Source: Erythrobacter sp. (lineage in GTDB: Bacteria; Pseudomonadota; Alphaproteobacteria; Sphingomonadales; Sphingomonadaceae). From it: DNA of 58,626 bases. Below the pieces are notes generated by a model, which made no database searches, was not told where the DNA came from, and worked only from the letters and a program-made list of their open reading frames with translations. The DNA lies in the NCBI GenBank assembly GCA_002695185.1, contig NZOF01000204.1, forward strand, positions 1 through 58,626, in the 5' to 3' direction. The position numbers were made by a program, and so were the translations under genes. Within the stretch, counting starts at the first letter, position 1. Each line of letters starts with the position of its first letter. Shown here piece after piece: positions 26,844 through 35,516 of this stretch.

Positions 26844-29047
26844 TTGCCTTCAAGCTCTCGCTGGCGTTCGACTTCGCGCCTTATATCCTCGTAATTCTGT
26901 TCGGCCTCCTCGCGCCGTTGCTCGGCCGCGCGTCGCGCCTGCTCGATCGCCTGTTCGTCCACACCGATGCCGTTTTCGCCGACCCGAATGTCGACCGGCA
27001 CGCCATCGATCTCGGTCGTGAAGATGGCCTCGCCGTCACGGATACGCACGCGCGAATTGCCATCACCGATCGGGATATCGCCAAGATCGGGCACGTCGAG
27101 CGGTTCGACAGGCCCGCCCGGATCGGGAAGATCGGTGGGTGCGGGACGGTTGGGGGCAGCGCTTGTGCCCAGGGCCTGGCTCATGAAATCGCGCCAGATG
27201 CGCGCAGGCAGGCCGCCACCGGACACACCCTTCAGGGGCGAGTTATCGTCATTTCCGATCCATACGCCGACGACCAGATCGCCCGCATAGCCCACGAAGA
27301 CCGCATCGCGATTGTCCTGTGTGGTCCCGGTCTTGCCGAAAGCAGGTACGGAAAGTCTCGCGCTGCGCCCCGTGCCCGCATCGATTACACCGCCCAGCAA
27401 TTGCTCCATCTTCCGCGCAGTGGAATCCGACAGGCTGGAAGGCCCATCGACCATGCGTTCGAACCAGCCCTTCTCCGGCCCGACAAATGCCCGTGGTTCG
27501 ACCGGAAAGGCGTTGCCAGCAACCCCGGCATAGGCTGCCGTCAGTTCAAGCAGGCTCATGGTGGAGGTACCCAGCGCCATGCTGGGATCGCCCTTGGTCA
27601 GCGGCGAAGTCACGCCCAGATCGCGCGCGGTCTCGATCACCTTGGCGCTGCCCACTTCGCCGAACAGGCGGACGGCGGCGACATTGCTCGATTGCGCGAA
27701 GGCCTGCTGCAGCGTCAGGCTGTCGGAATAGCGACCGCCTGAATTTTCGGGCCGATAGCCGCCCGCCTCGATCTTGCGATTGCTGATCGTGTCATCCGGG
27801 TCCCAGCCATCGCGCAGCGCGGCGAGATAAACGAACAGCTTGAAGGTCGATCCGGGCTGGCGCTTGGCCTGCGTGGCGCGGTTGAAGGGCGATTTCTCGT
27901 AATCCTTGCCGCCGATCATGGCGACCACTTCGCCATTAGTGCGCATGGCGACCAGCGCCACCTGCGCATTGCCTAGCGGGGCGCGGCTGGTGACGCGGCG
28001 GGCGATGTTCTGCAATCGCGCATCCAGCGTGGTGGTCAGCGCCTGACGCGAATAGCCGGTTTCCGACAGCTTGCGCGCCTCGGGCAGCGCCCAGTCGGCG
28101 AAATATGTGCCGGTGGGCAGATCGCTTTTCAGCCGCACGTCGAGCGCGGGCGGGCGCATGGCCCGCCCCTCCGCCTCGGTAATGTATCCTGCCGCGACCA
28201 TGGACTGGACGACCAGCTGCATGCGCTTTTCCGCGCGGTCATAATGGCGGGTCGGCGCATAGGCGCTGGGCGCCTGCAACAGGCCCGCCAACATCGCCGC
28301 CTGATTGGGCAGCAGGTTTTCCGGCTTGCGGTAGAAATAATGCAGGCTGGCCGCGCGCAGGCCATACACATTGTCACCGAAATAGGCGTTGGACAGATAA
28401 CGTTCGAGAATCTCGTCCTTGGTCAGCCGCGCTTCGAGCCAGAAGGCGATCAGCGCCTCGCGCGCCTTGCGTGACAGGCTGCGCTCGGGTGTCAGGAAGG
28501 TGAATTTCGCCAGCTGCTGGGTAATGGTGGAGCCGCCGCCCGTGCCGGTGAAGGCCGCGCGCGCGATACCGCGGGGATCGACGCCCCAGTGATCGTAGAA
28601 CCGGCGATCCTCGATCGCGAGGAAGGCTTCGACCACATGCGGCGGCAGTGTGTCTATATCCACCGGCTCGTCCACGATAGCCCCGTTGCGGGCGATGGGC
28701 GTGCCGTCGGATGCCAGCAGCGTGATCTGCGGCGCGGCGATCGGTTCGAGCGACTTGTTGAGCGGCGCGGTAATCGCCAGCCAGCCGACCAGAATGATGA
28801 ACAGCGCCATCATGGCCGCCATTGCACGGGTCAGCCACCAGCGCTTGCGACGTCCGAACCAGTGTTCGCGCTGCCACCATTTGAGCCGCCGGCGCTCCTC
28901 CGTGCCGACCGCGTGGTCTATTTCATCCAGGCGCTCGTCCCAAGCGTCGTCATCGTCCCAATCGTCATTGAGCGCGTAATAGCCCCGGTGCCCGGGCGGT
29001 TCGGGTTCGGGCCGGTTACGCCGGAAGATGGAATCGAAAACGCCCAT
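26840..29047 (-). CDS. Class A penicillin-binding protein (PBP1A-type, bifunctional)
   Basis: The 735-residue protein polymerises and cross-links peptidoglycan. It has a cytoplasmic charged N-terminus, one membrane anchor (about 78-100), a GT51 glycosyltransferase domain (EDRRFYDHWGVDPRGIARA, GGSTITQQLAKF, RKAREALIAFWLE, YLSNAYFG) and a transpeptidase domain with RQPGSTFK (SxxK), SSN and GKTGTTQD (KTG). The C-terminal 90 residues are Pro-, Glu- and Arg-rich with a short helical end. All catalytic motifs are intact. The closest named type is PBP1A/PBP1C-like; the exact class is uncertain. Confidence 0.95.
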   Translation of the reverse strand: MGVFDSIFRRNRPEPEPPGHRGYYALNDDWDDDDAWDERLDEIDHAVGTEERRRLKWWQREHWFGRRKRWWLTRAMAAMMALFIILVGWLAITAPLNKSLEPIAAPQITLLASDGTPIARNGAIVDEPVDIDTLPPHVVEAFLAIEDRRFYDHWGVDPRGIARAAFTGTGGGSTITQQLAKFTFLTPERSLSRKAREALIAFWLEARLTKDEILERYLSNAYFGDNVYGLRAASLHYFYRKPENLLPNQAAMLAGLLQAPSAYAPTRHYDRAEKRMQLVVQSMVAAGYITEAEGRAMRPPALDVRLKSDLPTGTYFADWALPEARKLSETGYSRQALTTTLDARLQNIARRVTSRAPLGNAQVALVAMRTNGEVVAMIGGKDYEKSPFNRATQAKRQPGSTFKLFVYLAALRDGWDPDDTISNRKIEAGGYRPENSGGRYSDSLTLQQAFAQSSNVAAVRLFGEVGSAKVIETARDLGVTSPLTKGDPSMALGTSTMSLLELTAAYAGVAGNAFPVEPRAFVGPEKGWFERMVDGPSSLSDSTARKMEQLLGGVIDAGTGRSARLSVPAFGKTGTTQDNRDAVFVGYAGDLVVGVWIGNDDNSPLKGVSGGGLPARIWRDFMSQALGTSAAPNRPAPTDLPDPGGPVEPLDVPDLGDIPIGDGNSRVRIRDGEAIFTTEIDGVPVDIRVGENGIGVDEQAIEQARRAAEQRREEAEQNYEDIRREVERQRELEGN

Positions 29048-29097
29048 ACGCTCACTGTGCTATACTAATAACACAGTCATGCATAGTAGGGGCAACC

Positions 29098-30090
29098 TTA
29101 ACTCTTGCCGACCACGCTCTCCGGCAGATCCTCGCCGAAGACGCGCTGGTAATATTCGGCAACCAGCATGCGCTCTTCCTCGTCGCACTTGTTGAGGAAG
29201 GACAGGCGGAAGGAAAAGCCCACATCCTTGAAGATGGCATGGTTCTGCGCCCAGGTGATGACCGTACGCGGGCTCATCACGGTGCTGATATCACCATTGA
29301 TGAAACCCTGGCGCGAAAGATCGGCCACCTTGATCATGTCGGCCAGCACCTTGGGATCGGTATCGGGATTCTTCGCCTCGACGATTTCCTGCTCGATCTC
29401 GGCGGGCAGATAGTTCAGCGCGGTAACGATGTTCCAGCGGTCCATCTGGCCCTGGTTGATCGCCTGCGTGCCGTGATACAGCCCGCTGGTATCGCCAAGG
29501 CCGACGGTATTGGCGGTCGCGAACAGGCGGAAATTGGCATCGGGCCGGATCACGCGGTTCTGGTCGAGCAGGGTCAGCTTACCCTGCTGTTCCAGCACGC
29601 GCTGGATCACGAACATCACATCGGGGCGGCCCGCGTCATATTCGTCGAACACCAGCGCCACCGGGTGCTGGAGCGCCCATGGCAGCAGGCCTTCGCGAAA
29701 TTCGGTGACCTGCAGGCCGTCGCGCAGCACGATGGCATCGCGCCCGACCAGGTCGATACGGCTGATATGGGCATCGAGGTTGATGCGGATGCACGGCCAG
29801 TTGAGGCGCGCGGCGACCTGTTCGATATGGGTGGACTTACCCGTACCGTGATAACCCTGCACCATCACGCGCCGATCATGCGCAAACCCTGCCAGAATGG
29901 CCAGCGTGGTGTCCGCATCGAACACATAGGCCTCGTCACGGTCGGGCGTGCGTGGGTCGGGCTTGGAGAAGGCAGGCACCTTCCAGTCGATATCGATACC
30001 GAAAGTCTCGCGCACATCGACTTCGATGTCGGGCGCGGGAAGCACGGTTTTTTCGGAAGGTTCGAAGCTCTTGTCAGTCATATCGTTCAT
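29098..30090 (-). CDS. cobS: Cobaltochelatase subunit CobS (AAA+ ATPase)
   Basis: CobS works with CobT and CobN to insert cobalt into hydrogenobyrinate diamide in aerobic cobalamin synthesis. The 330-residue protein has an N-terminal domain with [21 protein letters not shown], Walker A GYHGTGKS, Walker [11 protein letters not shown], sensor-1 [14 protein letters not shown] and a late RTVITWAQN segment, all collinear with CobS. No cobT follows: the next gene on the strand encodes a penicillin-binding protein. CobS-like proteins also occur in genomes without full B12 synthesis, so the partner may lie elsewhere or the role may have changed. Confidence 0.93.
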   Translation of the reverse strand: MNDMTDKSFEPSEKTVLPAPDIEVDVRETFGIDIDWKVPAFSKPDPRTPDRDEAYVFDADTTLAILAGFAHDRRVMVQGYHGTGKSTHIEQVAARLNWPCIRINLDAHISRIDLVGRDAIVLRDGLQVTEFREGLLPWALQHPVALVFDEYDAGRPDVMFVIQRVLEQQGKLTLLDQNRVIRPDANFRLFATANTVGLGDTSGLYHGTQAINQGQMDRWNIVTALNYLPAEIEQEIVEAKNPDTDPKVLADMIKVADLSRQGFINGDISTVMSPRTVITWAQNHAIFKDVGFSFRLSFLNKCDEEERMLVAEYYQRVFGEDLPESVVGKS

Positions 30091-30143
30091 CGCCCTGCCG
30101 ACCTAGGCATTTATCTTGGCAACGCCAAGCCTATATTGGGTTT

Positions 30144-30989
30144 GTGAATCGCCCCGATCCCCTCGAATTTCTACGCCAGCGGATAATCGGCAATGTGCGC
30201 GCCGCCTTCAACGAAGGCAATGCACAGGCCCAGCCGCGCCCCGCGTCGGACGATGCCCTGTTCGAAAAGGACAGCCCGATCCGCATGGTCCACGCCGATG
30301 TGGTGGGAATGATGGTGGGCGGCGTGCGCGGGCTGTTCCTGCAGATGCTGCATCCGCATGCGTTGCAGGGTGTGCTCGATTTCTCCAACTTTCGCAGCGA
30401 CATGCACGGGCGGCTGGCACGCACGGCGCATTTCATCACCGATACGACCTTTGCCGACCGCGAGGTGGCGATGCAGTCGATCGAGCGGGTCAACCGCATT
30501 CACAGACAAGTCAGAGGCACCCTACCCGACGGCTCATCCTATTCCGCCACCGATCCGCGCACGCTGGCCTGGGTGCATGTGGCAGAGGCCACCAGCTTCC
30601 TTGCCGGATATATGCGCGTGACGCGGCCCGACATGCCGGGGCACGAGAAGGATGAATATTACCGCCAGTTTGCTACTGTCGCAGAGGCGCTGGGTGCCGA
30701 TCCCATCCCTACGAACAGACGCGAGGCGGAAACGATCTTCCGCGAACTGCGCGAGGATCTACACACCAGCCCTCAGGCCCGCGAGGTTGCGCAGTTCGTG
30801 GTTTCCATCAAGCCGGAAGGCGCCCCGCCCGCGCTGCAGAAGGCGATCGTGAGCGAAAGCGTCACGCTGCTACCACCCTTCGCCCGATCGATGCTCGGGT
30901 TGAAGCGGCCGGCCCTGGGCGCGTTATCGGCGCGGGCTATGACATGGGGGACGGCGCGAACCCTGCGCTGGGCTTTCCGCCAGGATTGA
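30144..30989 (+). CDS. Oxygenase MpaB family protein (DUF2236)
   Basis: The start is a GTG at 30144, the only in-frame choice before the domain. The 281-residue protein has RMVHADVVGMMVGGVRGLFLQMLHPHALQGV, with the His pair typical of MpaB/latex-clearing-protein-like heme-binding domains, then RLARTAHFITDTTF and WVHVAEATSFLAGYMR with a further conserved His. These features define DUF2236. Known relatives include MpaB of mycophenolate synthesis and rubber oxygenase; the substrate here is unknown. It is divergent from cobS and convergent with the response regulator gene. Confidence 0.88.
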   Translation: MNRPDPLEFLRQRIIGNVRAAFNEGNAQAQPRPASDDALFEKDSPIRMVHADVVGMMVGGVRGLFLQMLHPHALQGVLDFSNFRSDMHGRLARTAHFITDTTFADREVAMQSIERVNRIHRQVRGTLPDGSSYSATDPRTLAWVHVAEATSFLAGYMRVTRPDMPGHEKDEYYRQFATVAEALGADPIPTNRREAETIFRELREDLHTSPQAREVAQFVVSIKPEGAPPALQKAIVSESVTLLPPFARSMLGLKRPALGALSARAMTWGTARTLRWAFRQD

Positions 30990-31007
30990 CCGCGCTGCGG
31001 CCCTTGA

Positions 31008-31364
31008 TCAGGCCTCTTTGGACATCCCGACCAGCTTGCCGATGACATCATCCGCCGCTTGCGGCTTGGGTAGGACGGGAGCGTTGAGCTCTCGCAAGTG
31101 CTCTCCCACGCGATCGAGATCGCCCGTATGAAGAACGAAGGGAATGTTCTGTTCGCTCAGCGCTCGCGCGGTGGGTTCGCACGTTTCGCCATCGCCCAGG
31201 CTCACGTCGAGCACCGCGCCAGCGATCTGATGGTCCGATATGGCGCGGCTCGCCTCGGCATTGTTCACCGCGACGACGGCGCGATGCCCGATGTCTTCGA
31301 AGGCGAACTCGAGGTCCATGGCAATCAGCGGTTCGTCTTCGAGAACCAAGTAGGTGAGGCTCAT
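31008..31364 (-). CDS. Single-domain response regulator paired with the LOV kinase
   Basis: The 118-residue receiver has the acidic pocket Glu9-Asp10, phospho-acceptor Asp53 (VLDVSLGD), Thr80 and Lys100 in LPKP, so it should be phosphorylatable. There is no output domain. Its ATG overlaps the kinase stop as ATGA. In Erythrobacter litoralis a single-domain regulator (LovR) acts as a phosphate sink for LOV-HWE kinases, and this protein may do the same; the homology to LovR itself was not tested. Confidence 0.92.
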   Translation of the reverse strand: MSLTYLVLEDEPLIAMDLEFAFEDIGHRAVVAVNNAEASRAISDHQIAGAVLDVSLGDGETCEPTARALSEQNIPFVLHTGDLDRVGEHLRELNAPVLPKPQAADDVIGKLVGMSKEA

Positions 31365-32443
31365 ACGGATCTTCTGGTAATGGGGACGATGATGCGCGCT
31401 TCCAGGCCTTCTGCGTGCCAGTCGGTTTCGAGGACCCCGCGCGCATGCTTGAGAAGGGTTTTCGCAATATTGAAACCGGTGCCATCTTCATCCGGCTTGG
31501 TTTCTATGCGCGGTCCGCCACGCTCTATCCATGTCACTTCCAGCGCGGAATTGTCCATCTTGTCCCTGGTGTGTTTCCAATAGACGGTGATCTTCCCGTC
31601 GCGGTTCGAAAGCGCGCCGTATTTCGTACCGTTGGTCGCCAGTTCGTGCAGCGTCAGACCGATAGCCGAAATGGCGTTAGGCTCGGTCCGGACTCCGTTG
31701 CCCTCGAACACGAACCTGTCGCCTTCGGGATCGTACGGTGCCAGAACCGACCGGATGGCCTGCCCGACGTGGATCGTGCCGAGTGCGGCTTCATCCAGCG
31801 TAGGTTCGTAGGAGCGACCGAGGGCTTGGATACGGTCGTTGATCTTTTTCGCTACCGGGCGCGCATCCATCGAGCGGCCGGTGATGTTCACGATGCCCCC
31901 GACAACGGCGAACACGTTCTTGAGGCGGTGCGAAACTTCACGTGCCATGGCCTTGGCCTGGCGTTCTTCAGCGCGGGACTGGTGGATATCGGTAACGTCC
32001 CATTGGCTGCCGAAGAAATACCGCAGGTTTCCTTCCTCGTCATATATCGGGCCCAGATGGAGCGTGTTCCAGAAACTCGAGCCGTCTTTGCGGTAATTGA
32101 GCAGCTCGACGACAACGACGCTTTCCTCGCGGATCGCATCGCGGATCTTGGCTACCTGTGCCTGATCCGTATCCGGCCCCTGAAGAAACCGGCAATTACG
32201 GCCGACGATCTCGTCGTGATCATATCCGGTAAGCTGCTCGAACGCTTCGTTGCAGAAAATAATCGGATCATCTTCGAGCCGGGGATCTGTGAGACAGACA
32301 GCCATTCGTGTCTGCCCCATCGCCTGTTCGAACAGCAGTCCGGTAGCGCCGTCGAAACCCTTCCTGTGAATGTCAGAGGGGAGAATAGGACGGTGCGCTT
32401 GGTGGGAGGACTTCAGCCCGGGGCGACTTTTGTTTTCTGACAT
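31361..32443 (-). CDS. Blue-light sensing LOV-HWE histidine kinase
   Basis: The 360-residue soluble protein has a PAS/LOV domain (about 35-152) and an HWE kinase (about 160-358). The LOV signature GRNCRFLQ places the photoadduct cysteine at Cys84; flavin-contacting Asn116, Asn126 and Gln147 (SQWDVT) are also present. Phospho-acceptor His172 lies in AREVSHRLKN, the N-box is LHELATNGTKYGAL with the HWE-defining His266, and WIE supplies the W-x-E of the family name. Length and order match EL346 of E. litoralis, a light-regulated kinase feeding the general stress response. A response regulator follows in overlap. Confidence 0.96.
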   Translation of the reverse strand: MSENKSRPGLKSSHQAHRPILPSDIHRKGFDGATGLLFEQAMGQTRMAVCLTDPRLEDDPIIFCNEAFEQLTGYDHDEIVGRNCRFLQGPDTDQAQVAKIRDAIREESVVVVELLNYRKDGSSFWNTLHLGPIYDEEGNLRYFFGSQWDVTDIHQSRAEERQAKAMAREVSHRLKNVFAVVGGIVNITGRSMDARPVAKKINDRIQALGRSYEPTLDEAALGTIHVGQAIRSVLAPYDPEGDRFVFEGNGVRTEPNAISAIGLTLHELATNGTKYGALSNRDGKITVYWKHTRDKMDNSALEVTWIERGGPRIETKPDEDGTGFNIAKTLLKHARGVLETDWHAEGLEARIIVPITRRSV

Positions 32444-32466
32444 CTATTTGCGGCTCCAACCAGCCC

Positions 32467-32491
32467 AATGAGAAACCTCTGCGCCGGTTCC
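32467..32491 (-). promoter_or_regulatory. Candidate EcfG (general stress sigma) promoter for the LOV kinase
   Basis: On the minus strand GGAAC (32491-32487) is followed after 16 bases by CATT (32470-32467). The alphaproteobacterial EcfG consensus is GGAAC-N16/17-CGTT, so there is one mismatch in the -10 half. The site ends 24 bases before the kinase ATG. Feedback of the stress sigma factor on its light sensor would be sensible but is inference. Confidence 0.35.
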
Positions 32492-32609
32492 CTGCGAGCC
32501 GGATGCTTTCGCGGGAGGTAGCCGACCGGACCGTATGGGAAGTATCCGATCTTGGCAAACCCTGGGAAAGGGTTCAGCAGGATCGCCCGGGCTGCAACAC
32601 AAACCGGTA

Positions 32610-33761
32610 TTACTGATACACAATTGAAATTCGATCGCGCCCCGTTGCCTTGGCTTCATACAGCGCCTGATCGGACCTTCTACTGAGATCGGCGAGTCCA
32701 TCGGTCTCGGCCAGTTCGGCTACTCCGAAAGATGCCGTTACCGGCATCTCCAGATCCAGGCGTTGCGGCAAAAGTTCGGGAATGGATTTTCTTATCGATT
32801 CAGCGATAACCCTTGCTTCTACAGCGCTGCGGCCCGGAAGAAGAATCGCAAATTCCTCCCCTCCCATGCGGGCGACAAGGTCATTGCCCTTGACCGATGT
32901 GGCAAGAACATCCGCAAAGTCGGCGATAACCATGTCGCCAGCTGCGTGACCAAAGCTATCGTTGATCGCCTTGAAGCGATCGAGATCGATCGAAACTAAA
33001 GCGAGGGGCAGCTTGTTTCTCTGTGCGTAAAGAACAGACTTTTCGGCATATCTTGCAAAGCCACGCCTGTTGAGAAGACCGGACAGCGGATCGGTTTCGG
33101 AACGCACCACCATTTCAATGGTCGTGTCGCGCATGATTACCAGAAGAAGAACCAGCGCCAGGGCAATGAGAAACACTGCGCCCAAGGTTTGCGAGATCGC
33201 CGCATAGTCTGAGGACAGATACCCTTGCGGGCCGCTCGCGATGCCGATCTTCCAGGCGACTGCCGCTTTCACGAGATAAGTCACCGCGACCAGAGAGCTT
33301 ACGACGATCAGAAGCTTGTCGAGAGCCATTTTCCGGCTGGCCCGCAGTACCACCAACGTCATCAACAGCTGGAGAACCACATACGGAATTTGATAAAGCA
33401 GCGTCCTTGGCCCTGACCCGTAAGGAAGCGACATCATCACGGGGATCAGCGCCGCGGCCAAAATCCAGATCAGGATGATTCCATGCTTGGGCGGCGGCGC
33501 CCCATAATGGGTCGCGACACCGATCACGCCGCATGTCAGAGCCGTAAGATAGACGACATAGATACTGAAAACGGCAAGATCCGGATGCACCAGCCAAGGA
33601 AGGCTGAACTCCAAGGCGACATCGAGAACACCTACGCCATATCCTGCCGCCAGCCATCGCGCGCCCCTGACGGTGGGATTGGTCGACGCCACTACGGCAA
33701 ATGCTACCGCAAACAGCGCCGCCACGAACATATTGATGCTGAGAACGAATGCGCCTGTCAT
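32610..33761 (-). CDS. Membrane-bound diguanylate cyclase (GGDEF)
   Basis: The 383-residue protein has six or seven N-terminal membrane segments (about 5-210) and a C-terminal GGDEF domain (about 225-380) that makes cyclic-di-GMP from GTP. The active site reads MGGEEFAIL, with DPLSGLLNRRGF and VSIDLDRFKAINDSFGHAAGD intact. The inhibitory I-site position, usually R-x-x-D five residues before GGEEF, reads K-G-N-D, so product inhibition may be weak. I use ATG 33761; an in-frame TTG at 33800 is unlikely. It sits between the LOV kinase and J-domain genes. Confidence 0.93.
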   Translation of the reverse strand: MTGAFVLSINMFVAALFAVAFAVVASTNPTVRGARWLAAGYGVGVLDVALEFSLPWLVHPDLAVFSIYVVYLTALTCGVIGVATHYGAPPPKHGIILIWILAAALIPVMMSLPYGSGPRTLLYQIPYVVLQLLMTLVVLRASRKMALDKLLIVVSSLVAVTYLVKAAVAWKIGIASGPQGYLSSDYAAISQTLGAVFLIALALVLLLVIMRDTTIEMVVRSETDPLSGLLNRRGFARYAEKSVLYAQRNKLPLALVSIDLDRFKAINDSFGHAAGDMVIADFADVLATSVKGNDLVARMGGEEFAILLPGRSAVEARVIAESIRKSIPELLPQRLDLEMPVTASFGVAELAETDGLADLSRRSDQALYEAKATGRDRISIVYQ

Positions 33762-33845
33762 GGTGCGATTACCCAAGACAAAAACCGGCGCACTTCGCAA
33801 GTGCGAACAGGGTTGAGCGGACTAATCGTTCAACGAGACATTCTT

Positions 33846-34436
33846 TTACCCGATGGCGCGAGCTTTCCTGAGGGTCTGATAGGCCTCGACCACGCGATTG
33901 AGCCGGGTTTCGTACTGGCGGTCACCCCCATTGCGATCCGGATGATAACGGCGCACCAGTTCCGTATAACGCCGCCTCAGCCTGCTTTTGTCAGTATCGG
34001 TACCCAGCCCCATCACTTCGAGAGCCTCTGCCTCTTCGCGGCTAAACCTTCCATCCATGGCCATTTCTGCTTCGCGTCGGGCGCGGCTCTTGATCCCGCT
34101 GGCGCGGGCCGAGATCGCATCGAGAGGATCGGTGTAGTCGGCCCAGCGCGGCATTCCATCCACGCCCGCGGTTGGCCGGAAGCCTGGGCTTTCGGTACGC
34201 CAGCCGCTCACCGGTCCTTGTGCGTCGAGGATCTCTTCCGCGCTCATGCCCTCGAACCAATCGTAACCAGCGTTGAATTCGCGAACGTGTTCGAGACACA
34301 TCCAGCGCCACTGACCGGGCCCATCGAACCGATGGCCACCGCCCGGCGCACGGAACTCACCGGGCTCGTCACAAGCGGGGTGATCGCATACCCGGCCGCT
34401 ATCTTCGTATCTTCCGTGAAACTTTGACTGGCGCAT
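33846..34436 (-). CDS. J-domain (DnaJ-like) protein
   Basis: The 196-residue protein has a Cys/His-containing N-terminal region (VCDHPACDEPGEF and WMCLEHVREFN) and a C-terminal J domain with RRYTELVRRYHPDRNGGD, where HPD is the Hsp70-activating motif. This build matches the alphaproteobacterial J-domain protein usually found next to cobS and bolA. Here four genes separate it from cobS, while bolA is still divergent next door. Its client is unknown. Confidence 0.92.
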   Translation of the reverse strand: MRQSKFHGRYEDSGRVCDHPACDEPGEFRAPGGGHRFDGPGQWRWMCLEHVREFNAGYDWFEGMSAEEILDAQGPVSGWRTESPGFRPTAGVDGMPRWADYTDPLDAISARASGIKSRARREAEMAMDGRFSREEAEALEVMGLGTDTDKSRLRRRYTELVRRYHPDRNGGDRQYETRLNRVVEAYQTLRKARAIG

Positions 34437-34515
34437 TCGTTCTAGAATGGTGAGGGATTTGCCGGATGCAAACCCCCGACAAGATGCAGACCTTTTAACC
34501 AGGAGAATTTAGCGG

Positions 34516-34788
34516 ATGGCCGAAACGGTCCAGCAGGAAATGGAACGCCTTTTAACCGAGGCGTTCAGCCCTACCCGGCTCGATGTAATAAACGATAGCG
34601 CCAAACACCACGGGCATACCGGGGACGATGGCAGCGGGGAATCCCATTTTACGGTTGTTATCGAAGCCCCTGCCTTCGCCGATATGAACCGCGTCGAACG
34701 ACAGCGGGCAGTTAACCGGGCGCTGGGGGACATTCCGGGTGACCGGGTGCATGCATTGGCAATTCAAGCATCGGCGCCCACACCATGA
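34516..34788 (+). CDS. bolA: BolA family protein
   Basis: The 90-residue protein has the BolA fold: PTRLDVINDSAKHHGH with the conserved His used for iron-sulphur binding with glutaredoxins, then SHFTVVIEAPAFADMNRVERQRAVNRAL and a late VHALAI strand. It has GAGAAT-like spacing before the ATG and is divergent from the J-domain gene. The last 4 bases overlap the glutathione transferase gene. Length is normal. Confidence 0.95.
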   Translation: MAETVQQEMERLLTEAFSPTRLDVINDSAKHHGHTGDDGSGESHFTVVIEAPAFADMNRVERQRAVNRALGDIPGDRVHALAIQASAPTP

Positions 34789-35516
34789 GCGAGGCACCCT
34801 ACGATCTCTGGTACTGGCCTTCGATCCAGGGCCGCGGAGAATTCGTCCGGCTGTTCATGGCCGCTGCCGATATCGCTTGGCGCGACCGGGCGCGCGATAA
34901 AGATGCACAGGCATTGGTGGAGGATATGGAGGAACGCGAGAAGTCGGGTCAGTTTGCTCCCTATGCTCCGCCCTATCTCGTAGATCGCGACGATGGCTTT
35001 GCCATCGCCCAAGTTGCCCATATTTGTTCTTGGCTGACAGAACGGCATGATCTGGGAACTGGCGACAGCAAGACCAATCTGCATCTGATCCAGCTACAGC
35101 TGACCATCACGGACATCGTCGCCGAGGTCCATGATACCCATCATCCGGTGTCCGGCGGCCTCTATTACGACGATCAGAAGGAGGCCGCAGCGCAGGCTGC
35201 GAAGTCATTCAGGGAAGAACGTATTCCCAAATATTTCGATCACTTCGAAAAGACCTATGGCAAGATCGACGGGCCTTTTGCCGCGGGCGAAAAATGGTCT
35301 CACGTAGACACCTCGATTTTCCAGCTGATCGAGGGCTTGCGATATGCTTTCCCTCGCCGGATGAAATCCATCGAGGGTGATTATCCGCGCCTGGTCGCGG
35401 CTCGAGATGCGGTCGCAAAGATCGAAGGCGTGGCTACCTATCTTGCGAGTGAGAAACGCTTGCGCTTCAACGAGGACGGCATTTTCCGCCATTACGAGGA
35501 GCTCGACGGGGAATGA
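34785..35516 (+). CDS. Glutathione S-transferase family protein
   Basis: The 243-residue protein has an N-terminal thioredoxin-like domain starting YDLWYWPSIQGRGEFVRL, with Tyr/Ser near the position of the catalytic residue and GRGEFVR as in sigma/pi-type GSTs, and a helical C-terminal domain (about 90-230) with SHVDTSIFQLIEGL in the N-capping-box position. The substrate is unknown. It overlaps bolA and pirin genes by 4 bases on each side, so all three may be made together in response to redox stress, which is inference. Confidence 0.9.
   Translation: MSEAPYDLWYWPSIQGRGEFVRLFMAAADIAWRDRARDKDAQALVEDMEEREKSGQFAPYAPPYLVDRDDGFAIAQVAHICSWLTERHDLGTGDSKTNLHLIQLQLTITDIVAEVHDTHHPVSGGLYYDDQKEAAAQAAKSFREERIPKYFDHFEKTYGKIDGPFAAGEKWSHVDTSIFQLIEGLRYAFPRRMKSIEGDYPRLVAARDAVAKIEGVATYLASEKRLRFNEDGIFRHYEELDGE

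Noticed and set aside
29052..29240. Small frame between the PBP and cobS genes
   Set aside because: It lies mostly within cobS in another phase and has no independent support.
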